DNA from: Luteolibacter rhizosphaerae
GTDB taxonomy: Bacteria > Verrucomicrobiota > Verrucomicrobiia > Verrucomicrobiales > Akkermansiaceae
Assembly (NCBI RefSeq): GCF_025950095.1
Contig: NZ_JAPDDR010000001.1
Span: 372,001-436,000, forward strand
Reading direction: 5' to 3'
DNA: 64,000 bases
Part shown: positions 41,822-50,387 of the stretch, in pieces
Position numbering within the stretch: position 1 is the first letter of the stretch
Layout of the letters: each line of letters begins with the position of its first letter
Translations under genes and position numbers: made by a program
Notes under the pieces: model-generated
Told to the model about the DNA's origin: nothing
What the model saw: only the letters and a program-made list of their open reading frames with translations
Databases searched by the model: none

Positions 41822-42729
41822 TGCATCAAGATATTCGCGGCAAGGATGAGGGAGCCTCCCGAGATAAGTGAAAAGGTCAAGGTCTCGTTAGGATAAGGGT
41901 GGCCCACCATCCGTCCTAACAGGGCGGGGAGGAACATGACGAAGCCAGCGGTGAAGACCGGCTCGGTGGTGTAGATCAGGCCGGCCTCGGTGGCGGAGAC
42001 GCGGGGCTGCCAACTGTTCATCAGCCCGTAAGCGCCGACCGAGCAGAAGAGAGCGAGCGAGAGGATGAGCGCGAAGGCCGGCCAAGAGGCACCTGCCTCG
42101 ATCACCATTCTTGGATGAGGCGCGGCAAGCAGGCTGAGGGGGAGGAAGATCACCGCGATCCAAACGCACATCGCGAAGGTGACGACCAAGCCGCGGTTGC
42201 CCTCATACTTTGGGTTCTCGAGGGTGAGGATCTGGAATGTGAAGATGAAGGCGCCTGCGAGCGTGGCGAGTTCGCCCTCGCCGATCTTGAGCGTACCGGG
42301 CCCAATGCCGGAGAGAATCGCACCTCCGGCGATGACCATGAGCGTGGCGAGCACGGTGCGCATGGAGGGAGCGCTCTTGGTTCTGAAACAAGCAATCAGG
42401 GGTAGGAAGACGCAGTAGGCCTGGGTGAGGAAGGCCGAAGCGGATGCTTCGGTCCGGGTGAGTCCCCACGCTTGGAAGGCCATCCCGATGCCGCCCCAGA
42501 CCGCGAGCCATGCCGCTTGCTGGATTTCCTTGGCAGTGGGCCGGCGATGAAGGAGGAAGGGGACCATCAACACTGCAGCCAGGGCGAAGCGGGCCATCTG
42601 CAGCCAGACGGAAAGAAAGATATCCGGGATATCTCCCAAGCGCGCCGACTGTTCGTAGTCGAGCGCTTTCACAATCGGGAAGCTCAAACCCCAGAGAGCG
42701 CAGGCGACGATGAGGAAAACGACGGGCAT
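41776..42729 (-). CDS. EamA/DMT family transporter
   Basis: 317 residues with ten membrane helices in two EamA halves. 'VFLIVACALWGLSFPIVKAL' opens the first and 'LYTTEPVFTAGFVMFLPALL'-type sequence ends the second ('YTTEPVF' is a DMT hallmark). 'GIGMAFQAWGLTRTEASASA' is the helix 3-4 junction. Members export amino acids or metabolites; the substrate is unknown. The start was placed at the first helix. Upstream in-frame codons would add a 29-residue polar leader. Confidence 0.9.
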   Translation of the reverse strand: MPVVFLIVACALWGLSFPIVKALDYEQSARLGDIPDIFLSVWLQMARFALAAVLMVPFLLHRRPTAKEIQQAAWLAVWGGIGMAFQAWGLTRTEASASAFLTQAYCVFLPLIACFRTKSAPSMRTVLATLMVIAGGAILSGIGPGTLKIGEGELATLAGAFIFTFQILTLENPKYEGNRGLVVTFAMCVWIAVIFLPLSLLAAPHPRMVIEAGASWPAFALILSLALFCSVGAYGLMNSWQPRVSATEAGLIYTTEPVFTAGFVMFLPALLGRMVGHPYPNETLTFSLISGGSLILAANILMQWKRPPHPPAIAPAP

Positions 42730-42835
42730 GGCGGGCTGGAGAAAAGCCTCTCCGACTCGGCTGCGGCAGGGAAGCCCGGAGAGAGGAAGGCGATTTCCAT
42801 TTTGACTCTCCGGCAAGTGCGCCTACCGGTTTATC

Positions 42836-43099
42836 ATGGCTACTACCACTCCTGTTGCACGCAATTCGTTCAGCATTCCCTCGCTGATTTCCGTTGCCGC
42901 TGCCATCGGCAGCTTCATGACCGGCGCGACCCTCGGTCTGATCTTCGCGGTGATTGCCATCCTTTTCGGTATCCTCGGCGTAGTCATTTCCCTCTCGCCG
43001 GTGAAACGTGGGGGTGTCGCCAGCACCTTCGGAATCATGGCCGGTGCCGTCGGCATCATCGCCGCAATCATCAAGGCGATCATGTGGATGGCGAGCTGA
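42836..43099 (+). CDS. Small membrane protein, function unknown
   Basis: 87 residues, two to three hydrophobic segments (about 17-52 and 63-84) joined by 'SLSPVKRGGVASTFG'. The N-terminal 12 residues are polar (ATTTPVARNS). Gly/Ala/Ile composition is like DUF4190-type or other small envelope proteins. It overlaps the end of the convergent acetyltransferase gene by 20 bases. It is divergent from the EamA gene across 106 bp. Confidence 0.75.
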   Translation: MATTTPVARNSFSIPSLISVAAAIGSFMTGATLGLIFAVIAILFGILGVVISLSPVKRGGVASTFGIMAGAVGIIAAIIKAIMWMAS

Positions 43100-43538
43100 G
43101 GGTGGATTCATCCGTTTTGGAGAGCTCCATCAGGAGATAGGGGCGGCCATCGGTCTCGCCTTCTCCAATCTGTGCCCACCCCGATCGCTTGTAGAAAGAG
43201 AGCGCGACCGAGTTTCCGGCGACACATTTAAGCCGGAAGGGGCCCGGTTGCCTGCGGGCGAGATCATCAAGAAGAGCACGTCCGATACCTTTTCCGCGGT
43301 GGCCATTCGCGATGAAGAGGTGATGGACGAATTGCTCGGGTTCCCAGAGCGAGATGAATCCGACAATCCCGTTTTCCGCAGTTTCGGCGACGTGAATCAG
43401 TTCGCCTTCAGTGGCGGACGCGAAGTCGTCGAGTTGAAATGAAGCCGGATCTTCCCACACGAAGGTCGAACGCCGGACGCTGAGGAAGATCCCGGCGAGG
43501 GCGGCGTGGTCTTCGATGGAGGCCAAGCGGATGGTCAT
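43080..43538 (-). CDS. GNAT family N-acetyltransferase
   Basis: 152 residues. 'FVHHLFIANGHRGKGIGRAL' is motif A with the acetyl-CoA pyrophosphate loop (R-x-x-G-x-G/A), and 'GNSVALSFYKRSGWAQIGEG' is motif B. Its ATG overlaps the stop of the N-carbamoylputrescine amidase gene (TGATG), so the two are translationally coupled. This suggests a substrate related to polyamines, for example a spermidine- or putrescine-type acetylation, but the sequence alone does not show it. Confidence 0.9.
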   Translation of the reverse strand: MTIRLASIEDHAALAGIFLSVRRSTFVWEDPASFQLDDFASATEGELIHVAETAENGIVGFISLWEPEQFVHHLFIANGHRGKGIGRALLDDLARRQPGPFRLKCVAGNSVALSFYKRSGWAQIGEGETDGRPYLLMELSKTDESTLSSPST

Positions 43539-44395
43539 CAGGAACGCCAACGCTTCACGAGCTCACCGTAAGCGTCGATACGACGGTCGCGGAAGAAAGG
43601 CCAGATGCGGCGGAAGTCTTCCACGCCGCCGAAGTCGAGATCGTGATAGAGAATCTCTTCCTTTTCGGTGGAGGCCTTGGCGACGAGCTCACCATAGGGA
43701 TTTGCGACGAACGACCGGCCCCAGAATTCGGTGTCTCCTTCGGTGCCGACGCGATTGACGGCGGCCAGATAGCAGCCGTTTGCAACTGCATGGCCGCGCT
43801 GGACGGTTTCCCAGGCACAATGCTGGGCATCGCCGAGTGTCGGCTTCTCTGCCGGCAGCCAACCGATTGCGGTGGGATAGACCAGGACCTGTGCACCACC
43901 GAGCGCCATCAGGCGGGCTGCTTCCGGATACCACTGATCCCAACAGATCAGCACGCCGATCCTGCCGAAACGCGTGTCCCAAACCGGCCAACCGGTATCG
44001 CCGGGGGTGAAGTAGAATTTTTCCTCGAAGGCGGGATCCTGGGGGATGTGGCTCTTGCGGTAGAGGCCCATCAGCGAGCCGTCCGCGTCATGGATCGAGG
44101 CGGTGTTGTGGTAGAGCCCGGGACCGCGGTGTTCGAAGAGAGAGGAAATCAGGACGATACCGAGTTCCTTCGCGAGCGCCCCGAGCCGATCGGTGACCGG
44201 GCCGGGGAGAGGATCTGCGAGATCGAAGAGCTGCGGGTCCTCGACCGTGCAAAAATACGGGGTGAGGAAGAGTTCCTGGGTGACCACGATGTTTGCCCCT
44301 CCCTTCGCGGCTTCGCGAATGAGCGTTTCATGGTGGTCGAAGGACTCTGCCTTGGTGGCGAAGCCTTTGGACTGGAGCAGGGCGAGGCGCGGCAT
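43538..44395 (-). CDS. aguB: N-carbamoylputrescine amidase
   Basis: 285 residues, nitrilase superfamily. The catalytic triad is visible: Glu in 'VVTQELFLTPYFC', Lys in 'YRKSHIPQDPAFEEKFYFTP', and Cys151 in 'IGVLICWDQWYPEAARL'. 'YRKSHIPQDP...FYFTPGDTG' is diagnostic of N-carbamoylputrescine amidases, which release CO2 and ammonia to give putrescine. The start at 'MPRLALLQSK' is preferred over a 43-codon extension. With agmatine deiminase elsewhere in the window it completes agmatine to putrescine. An 80-bp spacer separates it from the divergent pcm-like gene. Confidence 0.96.
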   Translation of the reverse strand: MPRLALLQSKGFATKAESFDHHETLIREAAKGGANIVVTQELFLTPYFCTVEDPQLFDLADPLPGPVTDRLGALAKELGIVLISSLFEHRGPGLYHNTASIHDADGSLMGLYRKSHIPQDPAFEEKFYFTPGDTGWPVWDTRFGRIGVLICWDQWYPEAARLMALGGAQVLVYPTAIGWLPAEKPTLGDAQHCAWETVQRGHAVANGCYLAAVNRVGTEGDTEFWGRSFVANPYGELVAKASTEKEEILYHDLDFGGVEDFRRIWPFFRDRRIDAYGELVKRWRS

Positions 44396-44475
44396 GGCGC
44401 TAAGGAAAATCAGGAGCGCATCCCGGGCAAGGAAGGAAGCAGTGGCGACTGCCGGGAAGGGGGGTATCGTTCCGG

Positions 44476-45204
44476 ATGAATGCGATTTTCTCCAGACTGG
44501 CCGGGCTTGCGGGAGTGGTCGCAAGTGTCTGTGCGCAAGAGACCCGAGAAGCGGCAGTGCTGCCGGTGGACATGAAAGTGGAACGCGAGCGGATGGTGAA
44601 TGAACAGATCGTCCGCCGTGGGGTGAAGGATGCGCGGCTGCTGGAGGTGATGAAGATCACGCCCCGCGAGGAATTCATGCCGCTGGATACCCGCGAGCTG
44701 GCCTACGATGATCGGGCGATCCCGATCGGCTACGGCCAGACCATTTCCCAACCCTACATCGTGGCCTTCATGACGGAAGCGCTGGGATTGAAACCACAGG
44801 ACCGGGTCTTGGAGATCGGCACCGGGTCCGGCTATCAAGCCGCGGTGCTGGCGGGACTGGTGAAGGAGGTCTACACGATCGAGATCGTGGAGGTTCTCGG
44901 CAAGCAGGCGGCGCTGACCTTGGAGCGATTGAACTACAAGAATGTGGCGACGCGGATCGGAGATGGCTACCGGGGCTGGCCGGAGGCGGCACCTTTTGAT
45001 GCGATCATCGTGACCTGCGCTCCCGATGATGTCCCCGCACCGCTCGTGGAGCAGCTTGCAGAGGGCGGGCGGATGATCATCCCGGTGGGACCTGAGGGGC
45101 AGCCCCAGAATCTGATCATGCTGAGGAAAACGAATGGCGAGATCGTGAAGCAGAAAAGCCTCCCCGTCGTATTCGTGCCAATGACCGGGGAGGGGAAGAA
45201 GTGA
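44476..45204 (+). CDS. pcm: Protein-L-isoaspartate O-methyltransferase with signal peptide
   Basis: 242 residues. The catalytic core has 'IPIGYGQTISQPYIVAFMTE' and 'VLEIGTGSGYQAAVLAGL' (SAM-binding), then 'FDAIIVTCAPDDVPAPLVEQ', all typical of PIMT. It repairs isoaspartyl residues. Unlike the usual cytoplasmic enzyme it begins with 'NAIFSRLAGLAGVVASVCAQ', a plausible Sec signal peptide, so export to the periplasm is predicted. SAM is not normally available there, which makes the localisation worth testing. Confidence 0.92.
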   Translation: MNAIFSRLAGLAGVVASVCAQETREAAVLPVDMKVERERMVNEQIVRRGVKDARLLEVMKITPREEFMPLDTRELAYDDRAIPIGYGQTISQPYIVAFMTEALGLKPQDRVLEIGTGSGYQAAVLAGLVKEVYTIEIVEVLGKQAALTLERLNYKNVATRIGDGYRGWPEAAPFDAIIVTCAPDDVPAPLVEQLAEGGRMIIPVGPEGQPQNLIMLRKTNGEIVKQKSLPVVFVPMTGEGKK

Positions 45205-45228
45205 CCCGCCGGGAAGCTCCCAATATCT

Positions 45229-46055
45229 CTATCGCGTCGCTTCCTTTCCGAGCACGGGCTCGGTGGACTTCACCGGCGCGGCGGCCGCTTCTTCCTTGGA
45301 AGGTATCGACTGTTACATCGCCTCGTTGGCCACGGCGGCATCGCCATCTTGCATGAGCTCGCTACCCTCCGCGGCAACCTCAATCCCTTGACTTTCCGGA
45401 GGAAAAACCTTCCCGCTTAGATAAGCCCGATCCGAGTCGTTGGCAGCGTCTGCTACAATCTGCTCCGCGAGAGGACGGTCCAGAGCCAGCAAGGTGCGTC
45501 CGAGGCGTGCGAGATCTTCCCGTGCGGGCTTCGTTCCGAGATATTCGGCCAGCAGCCCGGACGCTTCCTGGTGATGCTTCCCCGCGCCAATGAGGATCAA
45601 GCTCTGCACTTGATCCGCTCGCTCTGCGGGCGAAAGCGTTCCCGCCAGCTCAAGACCGCGCTGGAAATCCTGACCGGAGATCATGGCGAGAACGGCCCGG
45701 ATCCCGGCCGCATCTCTGGTTTCACGGGCCTGTGCCAAGGCTTCGTCAGGAGCGCTCGCGGACCATCCCGCGTAGGCCTCTCCTTCATCAGTTGCCGCGT
45801 CGGTTCTTCCACGGGAGCGGAAGCGATCCAAGCCAGACACTTCTTGGGATCGCTTTTCGTCCAGATCGCCACGACATGCCCGAGCAAGCGGTCGCGATCC
45901 TCGCCTGACGCCAGGGCCGCCAGGTTCTCAGCCGCTTGGCGCGGATCGATCTTCGCCCACTCCGTGGCCAGGGCCAACAGCCCTTCCCGGCGCAAGCTTT
46001 CGTCGTCGAGCAAGAGCAGGTCCTCAAGCGCTTGCTTCTCTACCGACGTCACCAC
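45229..46055 (-). pseudogene. Decayed helical-repeat protein gene (frameshift and in-frame stop)
   Basis: Two frames read as one helical-repeat protein. Upstream frame: 'LALATEWAKIDPRQAAENLA', 'VVAIWTKSDPKKCLAWIASA', 'TRQLMKE'. Downstream frame from about 45780: 'AYAGWSASAPDEALAQARET', then repeats of the 'A..M...DFQRGLELAGTL' kind. The break needs plus one or minus two bases. The second frame meets TAA at 45313, yet the next 27 codons read smoothly as an Ala/Glu/Lys-rich tail to TAG at 45229, so the TAA looks like a nonsense change. No good start codon precedes the first frame, which opens just after a stop. The 'W....P..A' repeats are common in uncharacterised Verrucomicrobia proteins. Confidence 0.75.
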
Positions 46056-46249
46056 GAATCTAGCAGCATCTAAGGACGAATGTCAAATTCGATCCGTTTT
46101 CGTGCAATTCCTCACCCTGCGCGCCGTAAGAGTCGCGGATGCCCGGAACCAAGCAGGGTCGCGGCTGTCCGTGGTGGACCGCCTCGAATAATCCGTTTCC
46201 TTCATTGCGCCCCCGCCTCTCCCGCCCTTGAATCCCGCCGCGACGGCCG

Positions 46250-47551
46250 ATGTTTTTGCTGAACAAGGTATTTCAACTGCGGGACAAGGCGAACCCGGAC
46301 CTAGAAAAGCCTTTCCTTGAGCATTTGGAAGACCTGCGGGTGATGATCACCCGTACTGTGGTAACCCTCATGGTTTCCATGGTCGTCTGCTTCGCCTTCC
46401 AGGACAAGCTGATGGACCTGCTCCGGGAGCCTGTCGATCAGGTGACGCAGATCCACGCCAGCAAACTGCTCCCCTCCGACATTACCCCGGCCAACTGGGA
46501 GGCGGCCAAGAAGATCGAGCACGCCGCCGTCTCGCTTGGGATGGAGCGTTCCGGCGTTTTCCTCGATCAGTTCGATGCGGACACCCTCCGTAGGGTAGAG
46601 TTGGTCCGCCTCCTTCGCGCGATTGCCGCGCTGCCCGAAGCGAATCGCAAGCCTTTCCTCGAGAAGGCCGCCACGCCGGAGTTCGGGGCAATCGTGACCG
46701 AGATGCTGGTGAAAGGTGCGAGCCCGGAGATCGATGTCCGCGGGAATCTCCAGCTGATGTCCGCCCTGAAGCCCACCGAGACCTTCATGCTCTCGATGAA
46801 GCTCTCCTTCTTCGCGGGCATCGTGGTAGCGTTCCCTCTGCTCCTGCTTTACGTCCTGCAGTTTGTCCTGCCCGGCCTGCATACCCACGAGCAAAAGGTG
46901 CTATGGCCGGCGCTGGCCATCGGTTTCGGGCTCTTCCTGATCGGTGTTTGTTTCGCCTACTTCTTCGTCCTGCCGCGTGCCCTGACCTTCTTCTATGAAT
47001 GGAGCGCCCAGCTGGGCGTGTCCAATGACTGGCGGATCGGGGAGTACATCACCTTCGCGACCCAGTTCACGCTGCTCTTCGGCCTTTCCTTCGAGCTGCC
47101 GGTGGTGGTCATGGTCTTCGTGAAGATCGGCCTGCTCACCCACGAGGCGATGCGCCGGACCCGGTCCTACGCGATCCTGGCGATCTTCGTGGTCGCGGCG
47201 ATCATCACGCCCACGCCGGACGCCTTCACCCTTTGTCTCATGGCGGGGCCGATGTGCCTGCTCTACGAGCTCTGCATCTGGCTCTCCTACTTCGATGCGA
47301 AGAAAGCCGAACAGGCCGAACGCGAGGAGGAGCGTCAGCGGATGGAGCGCCTGCTGCTCGATTCCGATAGCCACGAGAAGGGCGAGGAAGAGGACCGCTC
47401 CGATCACTGGGATCCCTCCAACAACGAGGATGGCTGGAAGGCCGGCTCGGAATCCGCTACCGAGGGCGAGGCTCTCTCCGAAGAACCGCCCCAGAGCATT
47501 CCGGATGAGGAGCGCCGCCGGATGTCCGACTTGGGTGGGGAAAACAAATAG
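46250..47551 (+). CDS. tatC: Sec-independent protein translocase TatC, enlarged
   Basis: 433 residues against about 250 usually. 'FLEHLEDLRVMITRTVVTLM' is the conserved cytoplasmic start with the key Glu and helix 1. 'FMLSMKLSFFAGIVVAFPLL' is helix 2. 'FVLPGLHTHEQKVLWPALAI' holds the second conserved Glu (the HE-R/K site). 'YITFATQFTLLFGLSFELPV' and 'IITPTPDAFTLCLMAGPMC' complete the fold. Between helix 1 and helix 2 there is an extra segment of about 110 residues, and an acidic tail of about 80 residues ends the protein. It exports folded Tat substrates such as the phosphoesterase in this window. No tatA/B gene is seen alongside. Confidence 0.95.
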   Translation: MFLLNKVFQLRDKANPDLEKPFLEHLEDLRVMITRTVVTLMVSMVVCFAFQDKLMDLLREPVDQVTQIHASKLLPSDITPANWEAAKKIEHAAVSLGMERSGVFLDQFDADTLRRVELVRLLRAIAALPEANRKPFLEKAATPEFGAIVTEMLVKGASPEIDVRGNLQLMSALKPTETFMLSMKLSFFAGIVVAFPLLLLYVLQFVLPGLHTHEQKVLWPALAIGFGLFLIGVCFAYFFVLPRALTFFYEWSAQLGVSNDWRIGEYITFATQFTLLFGLSFELPVVVMVFVKIGLLTHEAMRRTRSYAILAIFVVAAIITPTPDAFTLCLMAGPMCLLYELCIWLSYFDAKKAEQAEREEERQRMERLLLDSDSHEKGEEEDRSDHWDPSNNEDGWKAGSESATEGEALSEEPPQSIPDEERRRMSDLGGENK

Positions 47552-47616
47552 CGATCATCGATCCGATGTCGGTCCCAGGCCTTGTTGCCCGCCCCGGAAT
47601 TCCCCTGCGGGCCTGA

Positions 47617-48483
47617 TCAGTTCTTCCCCACCTCTACGGTCACCTCCGACTTGAGCGGGCCTTCGATGCTGAAGGTGAGGTCGCCTCCCGGCGAGCCCTC
47701 CATCAGCAGGGTTCCGCTGAGTTTCGACTCCAGATCCACGAGATCCTTCAGCGAGCGATGGGATAGCATCTCGCCCTTCGCCGCCATCTTGAGCGGGGCC
47801 TCACCTTTCTTCGCGGGTGCCACGCCTTTGAGATCGAAGACGGACTTGAGCACCGCGCAGGAAGTTCCCGCGACATCCTTCAGCTCCAGGAACTGGACGC
47901 TGAATTCTCCCTCCAGTGCGCTCATCCCGCAGAACTCCTTCAGCTCTTTCAGGTCGACCTTCCAAGTTTCGCCCGGCTTGCGGGGTTCCTTTCCGTAGAT
48001 CGCCAGATCCGGCTCGGCGCGCAACTGCTCCAACAGTTCATCCAGTGCGGTCTTCTGCTCCGGATTTGCTTCGCCCTCCTCCAAGCCTGCGTGCCATTTT
48101 CCTTCCTTGAACTCCACGATCACCGGCAAGCCCTGCAATTCATCGTGCTGCTCGGGTTCCGGCTCCTCCATTTCCTCGATCACGCGCCGGGTCTCAACGG
48201 TCCGGCTCATAAGCACCCGTCGCGCCTTGCCGTCTCCCAAGCCTTCATACAATTCATTGGAGGCGACCTTGCGCGAGAAGGTCCCTTTCGCCGTCTGGAA
48301 CTCGAACTTGAGCTTGAGCGCCGCCTCCCCGAACTCGGAGTTCTCGCGCCGTGAGAAGACCTTCCCGGCTTCCGGCAGGCTGCCCGCCTTCGCCAGGAGA
48401 TGACCCGCGGCTTCCTCCGCGGGCAGGGTTCCCCAACCGCACAGCACCGCCATGGCCCCTACCAGCACGTGAATCTTCATCAT
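47617..48483 (-). CDS. Hypothetical secreted protein
   Basis: 288 residues with a signal peptide (KIHVLVGAMAVLCGWGTLPA). The mature part is Glu/Lys-rich, beta-like and free of Cys pairs. It contains 'EFQTAKGTFSRKVASNELYE', 'YGKEPRKPGETWKVDLKEL' and 'FSIEGPLKSEVTVEVGKN'. 'PGETW.V' and the closing 'GPL..E' strand recur in uncharacterised Verrucomicrobia and Planctomycetes exported proteins. No enzyme motif is visible. It converges with tatC across 65 bp; a short GCCCGC/GCGGGC stem lies in that gap. Confidence 0.75.
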   Translation of the reverse strand: MMKIHVLVGAMAVLCGWGTLPAEEAAGHLLAKAGSLPEAGKVFSRRENSEFGEAALKLKFEFQTAKGTFSRKVASNELYEGLGDGKARRVLMSRTVETRRVIEEMEEPEPEQHDELQGLPVIVEFKEGKWHAGLEEGEANPEQKTALDELLEQLRAEPDLAIYGKEPRKPGETWKVDLKELKEFCGMSALEGEFSVQFLELKDVAGTSCAVLKSVFDLKGVAPAKKGEAPLKMAAKGEMLSHRSLKDLVDLESKLSGTLLMEGSPGGDLTFSIEGPLKSEVTVEVGKN

Positions 48484-48637
48484 TCCCGCTTCACTACCCT
48501 CCCTACCCCGCGGCTGGAAAGCACGGACTCGCTTCCGCCCTGATCTGGCGCATAGGCATTCGCATCTGCCGGACCTCTCGCCTCGCTTGGTCCCTGCCGA
48601 TTCAGAGCGACGGATGACAACCCGAAGTAGTTATTAG

Positions 48638-49335
48638 AATAAAAATCCCTGCTTGGTGTTTTCGCCCGCAGGCGTTCCTTCCATTGCCTACGATGATGCG
48701 GAGGACGGCGGAATCGGATACGCCCAAGCTGCAGGCGAAGGGACTTGGACGCGGAAGCCATTCCGGCTTCGGATGCCGAGGGGCCATCTCTTGCCTTCGA
48801 CGCGGAAGGGAACCCGGCAATCGCCTATCAGGCCGATATCGTCTCCCTTCATCTTATCCGTAAGACAGCGGGTGGGTGGGTCACGTCCACCATTGCGGAG
48901 GATCCCGAAGAGTATCTCGAATATACTGCCGTTCGATTGGCATTCACCCCTTCGGGACAAGCCGCGGTTACCTACGACAGCTACTTCTCGGAGGGACGGC
49001 TGACTTACGCGGTCTTCAACGAAGAGGAGGAGGAATGGCAGGCATCCGTCATCAGCACCGCTTCGGACTGGCGTTTCGGCAGCGTTTTGACCTTTTCGCC
49101 CTCCGGGTTGCCGGTCGTCGCTTATACCTTGGATGCGGATCTCGACCAATGGCCTTCCAATCTCGCGGTCGCGACTTTGAAGGCAGGAGTTTGGGAAAAG
49201 GAGTATCTTGGCGTGACCTATGCCGACAAATACGAGTCAGGACGCTACGGGCTCGCATTTAGTCCCGGAGGACAGCCTGCCGTCGTTTTCTCTACCGGTA
49301 GTTCGATCCGTTACGCGGTGAAAGGGGGGCTCTAA
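48638..49335 (+). pseudogene. Remnant of a secreted beta-repeat protein (frameshifted, 5' truncated)
   Basis: The frame opens just after a TAG with 'VFSPAGVPSIAYDDAEDGG' and 'GYAQAAGEGTWT', then shifts near 48745 into 'DAEAIPASDAEGPSLAFDAE', 'GNPAIAYQADIVSLHLI', 'FTPSGQAAVTYDSYFSEG' and 'FSPSGLPVVAYTLDADLD', ending 'FSPGGQPAVVFSTGSSIRYA'. The 'F.P.G.P..AY' units repeat about every 45-55 residues and read as blades of a propeller-like protein. There is no start codon or signal peptide before the first unit and the frame is broken, so I call it a decayed gene. A TTG start for the second frame alone is possible but unlikely. Confidence 0.7.
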
Positions 49336-49438
49336 CCGGATCGGCGGAGGCCGCGGGCTTGCTACCGAGGCCGGCAACCGCGAGGTGCCGTCTCGATTAG
49401 TGATTGGAAGATCGGGGATTGGTGATTTTCTCCCGGTC

Positions 49439-50314
49439 ATGCACTCCATGACGGGATTCGGCCGCGGTTCGGCCACGGCGGAAGAAGGAACGGCCACGGT
49501 CGAGATCGCCTGCGTGAACCGCAAGCAAGCGGAGGTGGTCATTCAGGCTCCGCGCGAACTGTTGGAGCTGGAACCCAAGATCCGCAAGGCGGTGCTGAAC
49601 GCGATTTCCCGCGGTCGTATCCAGATCAATATCCAGTTCGAGCGGGCCTCCGGGCAGGGCTCTCCGTCCAGCGTGGATCTCCGCTTGGTCGATGCGCTGG
49701 AGTCCGCCTTTGCCCGTATTTCGGAGCACACCGGCCGCCGGGTCAGCCCGGAAGCTGCCGATTTCCTGCGCTCCCCGGGTCTGATCCGCTTGGAAGACGG
49801 CGGTATGAGCGGGGAAGCGGCATGGCCCGCGATCGAGCCAGCGCTGGAGGTGGCGCTGGAGCAGGTGCTCGCCATGCGCTTGGCGGAGGGAGAGGACTTG
49901 GCCCGGGACCTTTTCGCGCGGCTTGTCCTGCTGGAGAAAATCGCGGCCTCCATCGCGCTCCTCGCCCCCGGTCGGCCGGAGCGCTACAAGGAACAGCTCC
50001 TCAAGCGCTTGCGGGATGCAGGTCTGGAACTCGAGCTTCAGGACGAGCGGGTTCTCCGGGAATTGGTCGTTTTCGCCGACCGCTGCGACATTTCCGAGGA
50101 GACCACCCGCCTCGACGCTCATTTCCGGCGTTTCCGTGAGTATATGACCGGCAGCGAGCCTGCGGGACGTTCCTTGGACTTCTTGTGTCAGGAGATTCAC
50201 CGCGAATTCAATACCATCGGCTCGAAGGCCAGTGATGCCGCCATCGCGCAGCACGTGGTGGAGGCGAAGACGGAACTCGAGAAGATCCGGGAGCAGGTTC
50301 AGAACATTGAGTAA
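49439..50314 (+). CDS. YicC family endoribonuclease
   Basis: 291 residues. The N-terminus 'MHSMTGFGRGSATAEEGTAT' is diagnostic (MxSMTGFG), and the C-terminus has 'GRSLDFLCQEIHREFNTIGS' followed by 'VVEAKTELEKIREQVQNIE', the DUF1732 domain with its conserved Glu/His residues. E. coli YicC is an endoribonuclease acting on small RNA. The start at MHSMTGFG is certain from the family; a frame 54 bases longer is not used. It lies 73 bp before ribH on the same strand. Confidence 0.95.
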   Translation: MHSMTGFGRGSATAEEGTATVEIACVNRKQAEVVIQAPRELLELEPKIRKAVLNAISRGRIQINIQFERASGQGSPSSVDLRLVDALESAFARISEHTGRRVSPEAADFLRSPGLIRLEDGGMSGEAAWPAIEPALEVALEQVLAMRLAEGEDLARDLFARLVLLEKIAASIALLAPGRPERYKEQLLKRLRDAGLELELQDERVLRELVVFADRCDISEETTRLDAHFRRFREYMTGSEPAGRSLDFLCQEIHREFNTIGSKASDAAIAQHVVEAKTELEKIREQVQNIE

Positions 50315-50387
50315 GGAGAAATCCGAATCCTCGGGTTTGAGCCTTACCCCCGTTGACTTTTCCGCAAGCTGCCTGCATACCCCGACC

